Shown here: positions 1 through 11,504 of the stretch, piece after piece
Position numbering within the stretch: the stretch's first letter is position 1
Layout: each line of letters begins with the position of its first letter
From: Phaeoceros laevis
Lineage: Eukaryota > Anthocerotophyta > Anthocerotopsida > Notothyladales
Assembly (NCBI GenBank): GCA_049999765.1
Contig: JBNGIQ010007790.1
Coordinates: 1 to 39,868 of the forward strand
Reading direction: 5' to 3'
Length of the DNA: 39,868 nucleotides
Program-made: the position numbers and the translations under genes
The notes under the pieces: model-generated
The model's database searches: none
Told to the model about the DNA's origin: nothing
Seen by the model: the letters and a program-made list of their open reading frames with translations, nothing else

Positions 1-909
1 CTTTTACACTCTTTGCTATTTTCATCCTGAGCTTTGCGCTTTCCTTTCGTTCCATGTCAAACTTGCGCTGCAAACCACAAAGAATTTGGTGTGAATTCAA
101 GATATGCCAAAAACGAAGGTCATCAAATTAAAGCCCCCAAATGGGCATGAATCCATTCAACCACCACGCATTTTCCAACTTCAATTGCTCCCTTCCCTCG
201 GCAAAAGTGAAGGATTTGCCAAGTCAAGATGGAGGCTCATATATTATAGCACATGCCCATAGGCCTGACGTAAATTAGAGGCATCCAGTCCTTGGAAAAT
301 GGATTTGTTTCAAATCATTCTGTTAATTAATCAGGACTTTTAAATACTTGCAAACAGCTTCCACTGTTNNNNNNNNNNNNNNNNNNNNNNNNNNNNNNNN
401 NNNNNNNNNNNNNNNNNNNNNNNNNNNNNNNNNNNNNNNNNNNNNNNNNNNNNNNNNNNNNNNNNNNNGCGACTTGTTCCAACTAGCTGGACTAGTATAT
501 TCCTATTTCTTGGCGAAGGGCACTTTAACTTGAACTCGTATATTATATTTAAACGAGGTTCATGGCACACATCAGAAAGTGGCCAGACGCGTACCTGCAA
601 AGAAAGGATCTTGAATTGGTCCTGCGGATATCTTCCCTAGGCTAGGCTTGCATGCCTACACGTCAGCTGTACGAGCGTAATCAAAGCACCAACCAACCAA
701 CCAAGGTCCCGACCTCGCTCGCCACCACCTGCTGGGACCAATTGCTCTCACAATCTCTTCAGTGTACACCTTCTGCCTGCCACCCAAGGTTGCAACCTTG
801 CGCATTCAGCTATCTACACATGTACAGGTCACTGCTGCACCTGAATTGTGGTGAACAAGGCACCTTGAGCCTCCCGCAGGGCGATCGAAATCTCGATTCG
901 GATCCATCC
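1..909. other. Left flank without a recognised gene
   Basis: AT-rich sequence with no open frame that resembles a known protein. It contains a 100-base assembly gap at 369-468. The part from 469 to 909 lies directly upstream of the GTPase gene and may hold its promoter and 5' leader, but I see no clear TATA box. An in-frame upstream ATG at 652 exists; I prefer the ATG at 910 because the residues between them look like untranslated sequence. Confidence 0.5.
369..468. other. Assembly gap (100 N)
   Basis: Exactly 100 unknown bases, the usual placeholder for a scaffold join of unknown size. Sequence across it should not be interpreted. Confidence 0.99.
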
Positions 910-2335
910 ATGGAGGTACCAGACAAGCGCTGGGATGGGACGTTTCGCAGCTTGGCGGAGCTGGAGGATGCGAAAGCGGCGTTCGGGGACCTGGGCATTA
1001 TGGTGGTGGGAGGCTCCGGGGCCGGCAAATCCACCTTGATCAGATGCTTAGGCTTCACGGACGAAGCAGGCGCGCGCCCCCAGCCCAGCGACGGCAGACG
1101 CGGGGAACAGGACCTGTACAAGGTGTGGAGGCACCCCACGCACCCCCTCTTCGTGGTGGACACGAACGGCGTGGACACCGACGGCCGCGCCCGGGTCGCC
1201 GAGGTCACCGACTTCCTCCGCAAGCAGGAAGACCTCCCCTTCGGCGAGCGGGTGCACCTCATCTGGTACGTGCTCAAAGGTGACCGACAACCGCGTCCTG
1301 GAGAACGCGGGGCTCATGGCGGCGGTGACCGGCAGCCGGCTGCGCATCCCGGTGCAGCTGGTGCTCACCCACATGGACCAGGACCCCAAGCGCAGAGCCT
1401 ACGCTCGGATGCTCAAGAACCTGGGGCAGCTCCTGGCGGGGGTGCCTGAGTGCCACCAGGCGCTAAGGGACCCGGCGCAGATCGTGGAGCTCTGTAACGT
1501 GAGTTGGGGGGAAGAAGCAGGGCTGGGCTCGGAGGAGGTGGGTGTGAGCGAGGAGGAGGAGGCGGAGCAGGCCAGGGCGCTGCAGGATCTCTCGCGCAAG
1601 ACGATGGCGGTGCTGACTGAGAAGCAGAAGCGGACGTGGGCCGCGGCGCAGGCCGTGGACGTGAGGTCCAAGCTCCACGAGACGGCCAAGCTCATCGTGT
1701 CGCGCAACTATCTGGAAGCCCTTCCCGAGATGATCATCGGCGACAATGTGGCGGCGCTGATGGCGACGGTGATGGCGGTGGGGGAGCGCATTTGTATCAT
1801 CTGGGGGGTGCCGCCGGACGGCGCCCTGAGCAAGGCGGTGATGGGGACGGTGCCGTGGCAGGAATTGTTGATGGCGAAGAGCACGCTGCTGCCCTTCGAC
1901 TACGCCGCGGTGGCCAAGATGGTGCTGCCGTGGGCCAACTTGCCGTGCAAGGAGGCGCCGGCGCGGACCAGTCCCAGGCAGGCCTTCGTCTCCTTCTCCA
2001 TCCTCATCGCGGCCTCCATTCTGTTTGTGAGGATGCGCTTTCCGGCGACGTGGGCCGACAAGACGCAGAAGGAGTGCACCGCGCTGCTCACACAGGAGTT
2101 TCAAATGGAAGGCCTGAAGGCAATGCTGGAGACGTTGAAGCTCCAGGGCTTGTTTCACGGCCTGTGGCACGGTGTGAACGCCAGTGTCGTGCAAGTGGAA
2201 GCCTTCCTCACTGATTTCTTTCACTCCCCGCTAGCCAACGCGGTGGCCCATTATGATGGTGGTAAGTTACCAAGTAGTACTGCTGCCCGTGATGATGGTC
2301 AGCTACCAAGTAGTACTCCATGTATGGAAGGTTAG
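910..2335 (+). CDS. P-loop GTPase-like protein, frameshifted, family not recognised
   Basis: No introns seen. From ATG 910 the first frame reads MEVPDKRWDG and reaches a Walker A/G1 motif GGSGAGKST (bases about 1009-1035), then VVDTNG as a possible G3 DxxG (about 1156-1173). Near 1277-1281 the frame changes by one base: the product continues as VTDNRVLENAG in the next frame, with LVLTHMD as a possible G4 (about 1360-1380), and runs to a stop at 2335. Removing one G from the aaaggtg at 1276-1282 would give one open frame of about 475 residues. A hydrophobic stretch, VSFSILIAASILFV, lies at about 1987-2028 and could be a membrane segment. The 3' end carries an imperfect tandem repeat (about 2253-2316) encoding LPSST twice. 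The gene may be a recent pseudogene, or the shift may be a sequence error. I do not recognise the family; AIG1/Toc-type GTPases differ in G3. Confidence 0.6.
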
Positions 2336-2496
2336 GTGTTAGAGAGACCTCATCTGAGCGTTGATTGTTGCCCGGGAGATGTAAGTGTTTGTTGGGCATC
2401 CTTCGCATTTACAAACTTCCAGCAATAGATTCACTCACAGTAGCAGTACAGTAGTGGACTAGGTAGCCCTGTCATAGATGTACAAATCTTCTTCAC

Positions 2497-5400
2497 TCAT
2501 GTAACAACAAATGCGCTGGACGTGCCAGTGAAGTGCTTCACCGATGTCCAGATGTACTTGTAGGCACCAAAGTGCCTGATGCGGTAGATGCCTGGAGCAG
2601 CTGTGACAGGAATCTCCCACTGGATGGTGGCCTGGCTCTGGGCGCTGAACTCTGAAGGTCGGCTCCACAGGAACTTGAGGCACCAGTCGTCGTCGTCGTA
2701 CTCATCACTCCACAAGCCGGTTGCAGAGTTGTAGGACTGCACCAGAGCATATGTGGCCTCCGTGTAGAGGTCGTTCCTGGGGCACCCTGTGTGAAATATC
2801 ACCTCAACGGTGTTCCCAGCGGAGTAAGTGGCGCCTTTCAGCACATCCTGCTTCAAATCCCCGAACTTGACTCCGCTCGGGGTGGCATCTGTGATCACTC
2901 CTGGCAGGAGTGATATTTGCTTGCTCACCAGGTCTGGGGGACTGGGTCCAGTTGCAACTTCTGAACCTCTTGCAAGAGCTGCCGACAGCTTCTCGAACTC
3001 TTGAATGTATGCACTCAGAGTGTGGGGTCCGTATAGTGTTGAAGCCCCCTGTTGCAAACATGTCAGAGACGAGCTTTCATCATAACGGTAATGAAAGAAA
3101 ACAGCAGGGCGGAAAAATTCTACCTCATAACGCTGGATCTGGTACTCCTCAAATGTGGTGACATACTGGGAATAATCGTTTGTCAGCCCTGCAATTACAA
3201 TGTGCGCCTTGGTAAAATCTGCTCCCTCTGAGTTTTGAACCAATGCATTCCTTACTGCATCACGAAGCCGCCGCCCCGCCATTGTTGAAAACTCTGCAAA
3301 AGTCTAGAGGTTCAAGATCTGGACCTAGCTCATCGTCCTGAACTCAGCAGCATGCTCAGATAGAATACTCACCTGCTGGCACAGAGAGAATGACGAGTTG
3401 GCCAACTCTCAAGATTTGTATTGGAAGAATTGCTGGCTGAAAAAGACACAGCTTCTTAGTCCATGATAAACTATATAAGTCTGACGATGCAAACAATGAA
3501 ACAAGAAAGAAAAACCAGTAACCAAACCAGACAGGAAAGTAGCAAGTTACTTACAGCCCAATCATACGGCACTGTGCATTCTCCAGTATCGATCAGGATT
3601 GGCTTGGGCTGCTGGCAATTCACTTGCTCGTCAGATGGAGACTTGATTGCTCCACCAATGATTTTCCAGAATGCGTTTCCCTGTACACCCCACGCTCAAG
3701 GGTCATGAAAATGATTCAGCAGACTCTGACATGAGCCACCATTCTGAGCGTGAGAGAAGAGATATGTCGGCAGATGTATTCACCTTGGCGTCACCTTGTT
3801 TGAAGTCAAAGGCTCCTGGACCATCTGTTGTGCCAGCAGCAAAACTGAACCCTACTGCAGCAGGGCATGTTGAGACAACGTCTCCTGAAGGCAAAGTTAC
3901 TTCGACTTGGCTGAAGTCCACGAATGTTTGTTTATAGGCTAGACTGCCAACTACCTTCTCTTGGGCACCCTCAAACAGCTCCACAGCTTTCTTGTATTGC
4001 CGCTCTCCAATGATTCTAGTGCTAGTAAAGTGATCCCCTGGATAACTGGCAAAGACCCATCACCCAGCTGATTAGACAGATTTCATCAATTTAAATGACA
4101 CTTGCATATGGGGTCAGAGGACTGTACGTACCCTGGACCACGCCCGTTGCACAGCTCATTCTGTCCATTGCAGGTACTCGTGTTGAAGTCACAACGAAGG
4201 CCTGTGTCATCGCAAAAAGCACCCAACACATTGGGGCTAGTGTCACCGACATTACTCTGAGCAAAAGCTGCCACAAATGGAGGTCGTAGCGATTCCTTGT
4301 AGCTGCTCCTCACTCGATGCTGCATACTGGATAGCTTGGTGCTTGGCTTCCCACCAGTGCTTGGCATTGATGCTGCCAACTGCTGTGCATTCCTGTCTGC
4401 ACTGAATGTTCTTAGACATCACCCCAGGAAACTCTAAATCCCTTTGCCACGATCTAGAACTTGCTCAAGTAGGAGCCAAGTAGCATAAGAGTCTAGCATG
4501 AGGAGCAAGTCACACCTCACGTTGGTGGTTCGTAAAAAAATGAAGGTCACACCTTGGTACACCAATTACCTTGAACAGATCTAACCAGTCTTGAATAAAA
4601 GCTCGGCTCAGCTTTAGAGATCCTTCGGGAGAACATGCCTTCCGAACCAAAGTGAGGTAAGTCACCAGACGTGGCTTCCTCCACAAATGGATGATTGGAA
4701 GTCTTCCCCTTGAACCAATCTTCCATAAACCGTGAGGCAGCTCCCTTGTTGTCACCACTGATGAGCTGATTCGTTCTGTTCATGGAAGTACAATGAACTG
4801 GAAACCAGCTCAAGGCCCCTACTTCACCCCATTCCTCATCCACAAACTTCACCAGGGTCATCTCCTTGTCTACATCATAGGCATACTTTGCACGCTCTTC
4901 AGCAGGGTTATTCAAATATGCACTCGGGCTGCGATTTATGTTGGCCTCTAGCAACTGTCCTGCAGCCAAACCAACTCAGTTTTCCCCAAATTGCCGCCAA
5001 AGCGTGAAATGACTCAGATGCTGCTACGAGGATAACAAGAAAACGTCTGATGCACCATCCAGAAGCCCCCAAGTAAGTCAATGCACCAGCAACCACAACC
5101 CGTGACACAACCACAACCCGTGACACAACCACAAAAGCCCCCGACTCTTCAGATAACTCTGACCTCATATGACAGGTCAAGCACGGAAATCCTCACTGCC
5201 AACAAAAGAACAGCAACACCTCAAGCCTACTTAGGGCAAAGGAAGCAGATAGCTCACCCTCGTTGATAAACAGTGATCCAGGTCTCAAGTTTTCATGTGC
5301 AAGTACAATGCTGCTCTCAATGCCGTCAACAAGTGCATCAAACGACTGGCGAACAAAGCCCAGAGATGTGATAATATAAAGAACATACTGCAGGTATCCG

Positions 5401-5880
5401 CCTGGCCCTGAATGAGTGTGTATGCCACTTAATGCCACATTTTTCTCTGTATACAAATCGCCATACCTGGAAAAGAAACAACATACGCCCTTAGCGCGAA
5501 GGCACAACTATCCAGCTTCAAATGAAGCTTTCAGAACTGTTAGGTACTCGTCATCACCTCGACTTGAGCCGCTCAAACACGTTCAGGGCTACAGCTTGAG
5601 AACCCATGCAGGCGTCCACATTCACAAACACAATTCTGTTTCCATCTGATGAATTGGAAGGAGGCTCGGAAACAATGAAGGCCCGCGAGCGCAGTCTGAT
5701 GTGAATTCCAGCTGCATTCTGAGTTGGATTTGCGTAACCCATCATGTTCACGTCCGCAGCAGGGCCTGTGATGTCGTAACTTCCCACACCTATGAGGTAG
5801 TTTGCAGTCCCTGTCTCTGACGCCGATACTGAGAAGGCCAACAATAAAATGCCTAGCAGCCAAGGGGCTAGGATCGCCAT
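2497..5880 (-). CDS. NCER: Neutral ceramidase
   Basis: Hydrolyses the amide bond of ceramide to give a sphingoid base and a fatty acid; plant enzymes act in the endomembrane or secretory system. Nine exons on the minus strand: 5558-5880, 5258-5466, 4570-4959, 4132-4396, 3784-4045, 3555-3680, 3373-3436, 3124-3293, 2497-3048. All junctions are GT-AG and the joined frame is open, giving 786 residues, close to the usual plant length of about 780. The N-terminus MAILAPWLLGILLLAFSVSA is a signal peptide and is followed by YLIGVGSYDITGPAADVNMM, the family opening. HTHSGPGGY (about 124-132) supplies metal-binding histidines, and GDTSPN (about 358-363) holds the expected catalytic serine. The C-terminus is the immunoglobulin-like domain. 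The last intron (3049-3123, 75 bases) is in frame and lacks a stop. An upstream ATG-like extension to 5946 exists, but the signal peptide favours 5880. Confidence 0.93.
5091..5134. repeat. 18-bp tandem repeat in a ceramidase intron
   Basis: Two full copies and one partial copy of aaccacaacccgtgacac lie inside ceramidase intron 2 (4960-5257). At 298 bases this is the longest intron of the gene, and the repeat accounts for part of the extra length. Confidence 0.9.
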
Positions 5881-6918
5881 CTTGCGACTCAATTCAGAAT
5901 CAAATTCTCCCATCTGTTTGGTATCGAATTTCCAAACAATCTTCACTCGAGAGCTTTGCCTTCCTTCACATTTCCGCTGCTGCCAGACTTGAGATTTACC
6001 AACCTACGCTCTCCAAGAAGCCGCAAGCACCGAGGCATTTAGGTCATAACGGCTTCCTTCCATGCAATTGCTCGCTCACTGGCTCACTGGAGGAGGTGGC
6101 AAGCTGCACATGCTCCTCAGGAGAAAAGACGACCGAATGCTTTATGCATCTTTAGTCAGTCTAGCATTGACAAGTGGCCGCAGTGAGTTAACATGAGGAT
6201 CAAGGTTCAGGTCTACAAGTGCGCTGTCGATGCTCACGAGCCGTGACACCACTGACGAAGTGCTAAGTGGCAATAAACCGGAGCCTTCAAGTTCACCGGA
6301 AAGGCGCCGGAAAAAGTGGAGCCGGCGTGTCGCTCGCATATTCCTACTAGATGATTCGTCGTCTTCCGTTCAGCCACAAAAATAGGCTTTGGCCTAGAAC
6401 CGATTTTTGTAATTTTTTGTACATCCTTCAGGACCAAGAGCTGTCATTGGCGGTAGAAGACCCGACGTGACTCTGCATGCCATTACGGGCAGAGCACAAC
6501 CGCAACGTCAACGGAGGGGGCAATTGGCCAAGAGTCTGCCATGGCGAAATGCAAGCCACGACGCCTCAAACTAAAAGAATCAGACTATCCACATCGTATA
6601 CGAAAAACCCATTTTATGATTTTATCCAAGTGTTCCCGTCATTGGGGTGACAGTGGGGTGGGGTCTACCGTGTATGTATTGTCTTTAATTCATAGACAAC
6701 ACAGGTCTGGCCTTCAGTCGGCGTGTGACCTCTTCCTGAAGACGAGATAAGGGAACATCTCATCAGGCGGCCACATGATCCCAGAGAACAACAAACAGCG
6801 AAGGCTCAACCGAATGGAGTTAGAATGAACTCAGGCACTATACCTGACATGGAAGAGTGTGACCCGGCCTGCTTGATTTTTGCACCTGCTGATGGCACCA
6901 AAACGTTGTCCCCGAAAG
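5881..6918. other. Intergenic: ceramidase promoter side and NUS1 3' side
   Basis: Both neighbours read leftwards, so this 1.0 kb should hold the NUS1 3' untranslated region on the right and the ceramidase promoter on the left. No protein-like frame, RNA gene or clear core promoter motif was seen. Confidence 0.5.
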
Positions 6919-8337
6919 CTACTTCCCGTACCTCTGCGTCTTGTGAGCAAACTCGTCGAGGGCTGAGGTGAACAACGCTGCTGTTAAATCTTTTAGCACC
7001 CCCATATGTCTGCACAAAACACACAAACTATCAAGACACAAGAAGGCAGACTACCAAATTTCCTCACATCTTGCACCCACAGTCAGGGATGCCATCTGAG
7101 GAGAGCTCGAACTTTATCATAAAAAAAAACAACAGAAACTGCTCTCTTGTGCACCAGACAGAAGATAGGTATCCAACAAAAGAAACTAGACAGTAGCAGG
7201 ACGCCTTACACAATTTCAGTTAATCGAAGTCGCCAAGGAGGAAATCCAAGAAGGGATTTTGTTGTGCCGAAGGACAGAAGTAGCTCCGGGTCTGGCCCTA
7301 CATACCCTATACAGAAAGAAGATTCAGGCATGTGGTTGACCTGCAGGTAGAATTTGACATACCAAGTGCGAAAGCAGGTGCATATTCTTCAACGACACAA
7401 CTGGTTGAGAGATAGGTGATCTAACCGGTTGCCAACAAACTGGCATCTAGATCAGCTTCTCCGAGTTCACTCCTGCAGTCCTTGTCGTGTGAGTGAGATT
7501 TGAGAGCAACGCTACAAATGTGTCTAGCAGCCATGACTATGGCCCCCTTTCCATCTTGCAGAGAGAGAAGTTCTACTTTCATCACTTCCTGTAACATTCA
7601 ACCGAAACTCAGAATTTGACACAAATCAGGCGAGAAAACCGTGAAGCCTGAAGACATAGTTTTGAGGGTAGACACAAGGACTGGGTCAACAGGACAGCCA
7701 TGATCTTGATGCCTTTAACGTAACGCTCTGAAATAACTGTATGGGTGCGCTACAAATCAAGTAAACAAGAACCTGGCAATCATGAGGAGACAGCAGAGTA
7801 ACGATTACAAAAAAGCTAACCTTTCTAGGTGAGTGAAAAGATGATCTCTGCTCCTCACCACAAACACATTCCACAGCTTGTTCAAAGTCATCCTGCAAAT
7901 TCTTCAAGACACCTGCGGGGGAACGAGTCAAAGTCCCGCTTGAGATGCCCCTACACCTACGAATGGAACTTCACGCACTCCACTGAACTGCGCCCCGAAA
8001 ATTCAGCTAATTCCATCCCTCAGATATACAAGTCTGGATGCACTTATAACGTGTCCCCTGAGCTCGCACCTTCCACATCATAGAGCGATACATGCTGAAC
8101 CCTGGCAGAGGCTAACCACTGAAGCAGCTCCAGGATCTTCAACTCCTGGCCGGGGATTTCTCCGCTCTCCAGCACCACGGCCACACTCCAAGGCCGCTTT
8201 CTGAACGGCAGCCCGTTCACCCGTGGACTAGGTTTGAGCCAGCGCCAACAGGCAGCTCTCAAACGCTCGATCCGAGCTACAAAGCTGAATAGGAGCTGGA
8301 AGAAGCGCAGCAGCAGCCACGCCAGTGTGCGAGGCAT
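6919..8337 (-). CDS. NUS1: NUS1/LEW1-type subunit of dehydrodolichyl diphosphate synthase
   Basis: Non-catalytic partner (Nogo-B receptor family) of the cis-prenyltransferase that makes dolichol precursors at the ER for protein glycosylation. Five exons on the minus strand: 8070-8337, 7821-7912, 7426-7588, 7210-7306, 6919-7009. Splice phases agree throughout and give 236 residues; Arabidopsis LEW1 is similar in size. A hydrophobic N-terminus ([20 protein letters not shown]) can anchor it in the membrane. Later landmarks are [20 protein letters not shown], then DVEGVLK across the first junction, [11 protein letters not shown], and [18 protein letters not shown] across the last junction. The protein ends QRYGK, which carries the C-terminal RxG motif this subunit contributes to the active site. 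No single exon reveals the whole gene; the call rests on the assembled motif order. It is divergent from PRK with about 1.3 kb between start codons. Confidence 0.88.
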
Positions 8338-9280
8338 GCCTGAGCCTCCTTCACATGTCGTTCACTTACGAGTGTGTTGTGGCCCCAAAGTTAAAACTCC
8401 CATCACAGAAAGCTCCCAACACGTCAGCTTAACCCTAAACATAGCTCCTTCCTCTGCTGGAGTGGCGTCCATGTCCTAGTGAAAGCAGCTACCAGCTATT
8501 ACTCTGCTGCATGACCGTGTTGCCACCTTGCCCGAAAATGGTTGAGCTGAGGTTCATATTTTCGGACATTCTGTTGTTTTTGCTGGGCAGCAGCACGGAT
8601 CTTGCCTGCCCTGTTGATTCAACTCGTGCGTAACGTCCCCTGTCTAGTGTACTGTAGGTATGACTGCATGGCCAGGGAGCGTGTCTGGATCCCTGTGCTG
8701 GTTGCTATCTACACACTCGGTTGACCTGCGGAGGGAATGGCATCAAAACTGGAGATTCAGTTTGTGACTTAGTACCTGTGGCTTCGGACTTTCTTTCATG
8801 AGTGTGCCACCTCCTGATCGAGATTCTCTGGAGACACCTAACGCCACAACAACTTGACTGATAGCGCAATGGGAGCTTGAGGCTTCCAATACTGTGCAAG
8901 CAGCCGGTGTTGGCTATAGTCTTCAGAACTTTCTAATGCAGATTCGTAGAGAATGCTTTCTGACGATTGCAACAAACACTACAGCGCAAGGTGGTTCCTC
9001 CAGCTGCCAAGCCCTGCAGGAGAAGCAAACATGTGTATTCGTGGTATCCCTCACCTTCACCAACTACGTCCTAGACCCATCCTGGAGGTGTCATGGTGTC
9101 TCTCACATCGAGCTGATAAAGAGGACAACCACCGCAAGACGGAGGAGAAGCACGACAAGGGATACCTTGGCCAAGCCTGTGTAAAGAGGAGGGTGTGATC
9201 TGAGTGAACGCTCACGGATGATCTTACTTGGCAAGCATTTCCAAGGCAACTATGCTGAAAAGGATTGGATAATCGACTCT

Positions 9281-9294
9281 AGCGACCGGTCGCT
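9281..9294. promoter_or_regulatory. Palindrome AGCGACCGGTCGCT, copy 1
   Basis: Perfect 14-base inverted repeat about 390 bases upstream of the PRK start codon. The central 12 bases recur at 9501-9512 and both copies follow ctct. A paired palindrome suggests a site for a dimeric DNA-binding protein, but it could also be chance in GC-rich sequence. The role is inferred only. Confidence 0.4.
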
Positions 9295-9500
9295 ATACCG
9301 CGGCTCCAAATTGTGGCCCCTAAAGCTCGGCTCCTCAGTCCGACGTGGCTGAGCCCCGGCCAATGCCAGGTCCCCTTTGCGCCCTCCTGCCACGACAGAA
9401 GCAGTAACTGGATAACCTGGCTCCACGTGTCGCCCGGCCAAGGCCTCTACCTCCAACACCCGACCTGTCCTGCGGTTCTAGTAAAACAAAATTCTCCTCT

Positions 9501-9512
9501 GCGACCGGTCGC
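9501..9512. promoter_or_regulatory. Palindrome GCGACCGGTCGC, copy 2
   Basis: Second copy of the 12-base inverted repeat, 220 bases after the first and about 170 bases before the PRK ATG, so probably in the proximal promoter or 5' leader. Confidence 0.4.
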
Positions 9513-9679
9513 TGCGACATCCGTGATCGTTGCTCTCTCCGCTTGTGCTGTGTGGCTGGCGTTGGATGAGCTACGAGCTGCTTTGGCCAAAGCCCCTCTC
9601 ATCTCTCATTTTCCTTCCTGGCCTGAGGCACAGGAACGCCGTTCCGGATCAGAGAAACGATCACTCTCCAAGTCCCGCA

Positions 9680-11504
9680 ATGGCCTGCACCGCGGCTGCC
9701 ACCTCCTCCGCGGCTGCTGCAGCTGCTACGGTTGCTAAGGACACCAAATTGAGCGCCTCCCGCCTCTCCTCCTCCGCCTCCGCTTCGCTCGCCTCCTCCT
9801 TCCATGGCTCCAAGGGCGTGTTCAGCTCCCTCAGCATGGCCTCGGAGGCGTCTTCCCTGCGGGCGGTTGCAGCTGCAGCTCCCCGGAGGCGCTCCGGAGC
9901 TCACCGGGCCGTGGTGGTGTGCAAGGCACAGGGGGAGACGATCGTCATTGGCCTGGCTGCGGACTCCGGGTGCGGGAAGAGCACCTTCATGAGGCGCCTC
10001 ACCAGCGTCTTCGGAGGCGCTGCCTCCCCTCCCAAGGGCGGAAACCCCGATTCCAACACGCTCATCAGCGACACCACGACCGTAATTTGTCTGGATGACT
10101 ACCACTCCCTGGACAGGAACGGTAGGAAGAAGGAGGGAGTGACCGCTTTGGATCCCAAGGCCAACAATTTTGACCTCATGTACGAGCAGGTGAAGGCACT
10201 CAAGTCTGGACAGAGCGTGGAGAAGCCTATCTACAACCACGTCTCTGGCTTGTTGGATCCCCCGGAGCTCATTGTTCCTCCGAAAATCCTGGTCATTGAG
10301 GGGCTTCATCCCATGTAAGTCCTGTCCTGCCCTCACTCTTAGTTTCCGGCTACTGAAATGGCAGTCCATGCAATGCCAGGCGGTCAGCTGTCCTGGCATG
10401 GAAAATGGGAGGATCTGCAGTGCATTTTTAGTGCCATTGTCTTGTTTGTGATTTCAGTGGGATGTCTGCCAATGGGATGCCTGTTGTTGTGAAACAGGTA
10501 TGACTCGAGAGTACGAGACCTCCTCGACTTCAGTATTTATCTTGACATCAGCGACGATGTCAAGTTCGCATGGAAAATCCAGGTACTAAATCTGGAATTT
10601 GCCGGTTTCCGCTTGTCATCTATGAAGAGGTGTAGGCTATGTAGGGTTGCCTTGAAGAATGGCTTGAATCGACTCCTTTCTGACTTGCGAATCACGACAG
10701 CGAGATATGGCAGAGCGTGGTCACAGCTTGGAGAGCATCAAGGCCAGCATTGCAGCCAGGAAGCCCGACTTTGATGCATACATTGGTAGGTCATTTGACA
10801 TGCTTTCCCGAGGCAGCTGTTTGGACTTCCCAATAGTTGTGACTCACTCAAAGCTTCTTTTCCCTTTGATGATGATGGCAGACCCTCAGAAGGAATTCGC
10901 TGATGTAGTCATCCAAGTCCTGCCCACCCAGCTGATTCCGGATGACAACGAGGGCAAGATCTTGAGGGTACGCATGATCATGAAGGAGGGTGTGAAGGAC
11001 TTCGAGCCCGTCTACCTGTACGATGAGGGTTCCACAATCTCGTGGATTCCGTGTGGAAGGAAGCTGACATGTTCGTACCCTGGAATCAAGTTCTTCTACG
11101 GCCCAGACACTTACTACGGCAACGAGGTTCGTTACAGCTGACATTTCTTTGTCTGTTCCATTCATGTCTGGCAAACTGGATCTTAAGAGTTCGAAGTCGA
11201 AGGAACCAGGCCATCATCCGTTTCCCCTGTCTCGTCTTCCCTGCAGGTGTCTGTCTTGGAGATGGACGGGCAATTCGACAAACTTGACGAGCTTATCTAC
11301 GTAGAGAGCCATTTGAGCAACATTTCCACCAAGTTTTATGGAGAGATCACCCAACAAATGCTGAAGCACGCAGACTTCCCAGGAAGCAACAACGGAACCG
11401 GTCTTTTCCAAACCATTGTAGGGCTGAAGATCAGGGAGGTGTACGAGCGCATCCTGGAAAGCCGAGGCGCTGCAAAGCAGACTGCCTCCGCCGGGAAGGT
11501 CTAA
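9680..11504 (+). CDS. PRK: Phosphoribulokinase, chloroplast precursor
   Basis: Phosphorylates ribulose 5-phosphate with ATP to give ribulose 1,5-bisphosphate, the CO2 acceptor of the Calvin-Benson cycle, in the stroma. Five exons: 9680-10314, 10498-10582, 10701-10785, 10882-11126, 11247-11504, all GT-AG, joined to 435 residues. The first 80 or so residues are rich in Ala and Ser and lack acidic residues at the start, as in a transit peptide. The P-loop GLAADSGCGKST is at about 91-102. Cys98 and Cys137 (in VICLDDYHS) are 39 residues apart, matching the regulatory thioredoxin-controlled pair of plant PRK (C16/C55 in the mature enzyme). A second pair, WIPCGRKLTC, matches the C-terminal pair used in binding CP12 and GAPDH. 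The redox switch is therefore intact. The start at 9680 is chosen because it opens the transit peptide; an upstream in-frame start near 9530 lacks support. Confidence 0.97.

Larger units (their letters stand above)
8338..9679. other. Divergent intergenic region between NUS1 and PRK
   Basis: This 1.34 kb must contain the promoters and 5' leaders of both NUS1 (leftwards) and PRK (rightwards). No protein-like frame was recognised. The right part is notable for two copies of a perfect GCGACCGGTCGC palindrome, listed separately. Confidence 0.6.

Noticed and set aside
652-909. Longer N-terminus for the GTPase starting at 652
   Set aside because: The added sequence looks non-coding and the ATG at 910 sits at a natural protein start; not excluded.
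5881-5946. Longer N-terminus for ceramidase
   Set aside because: The extra residues (KIVWKFDTKQ) would hide the signal peptide that starts at 5880.
9599-10399. Minus-strand frame of about 266 codons across PRK exon 1
   Set aside because: Shadow of the GC-rich PRK exon; it crosses the exon-intron border and has no domain.
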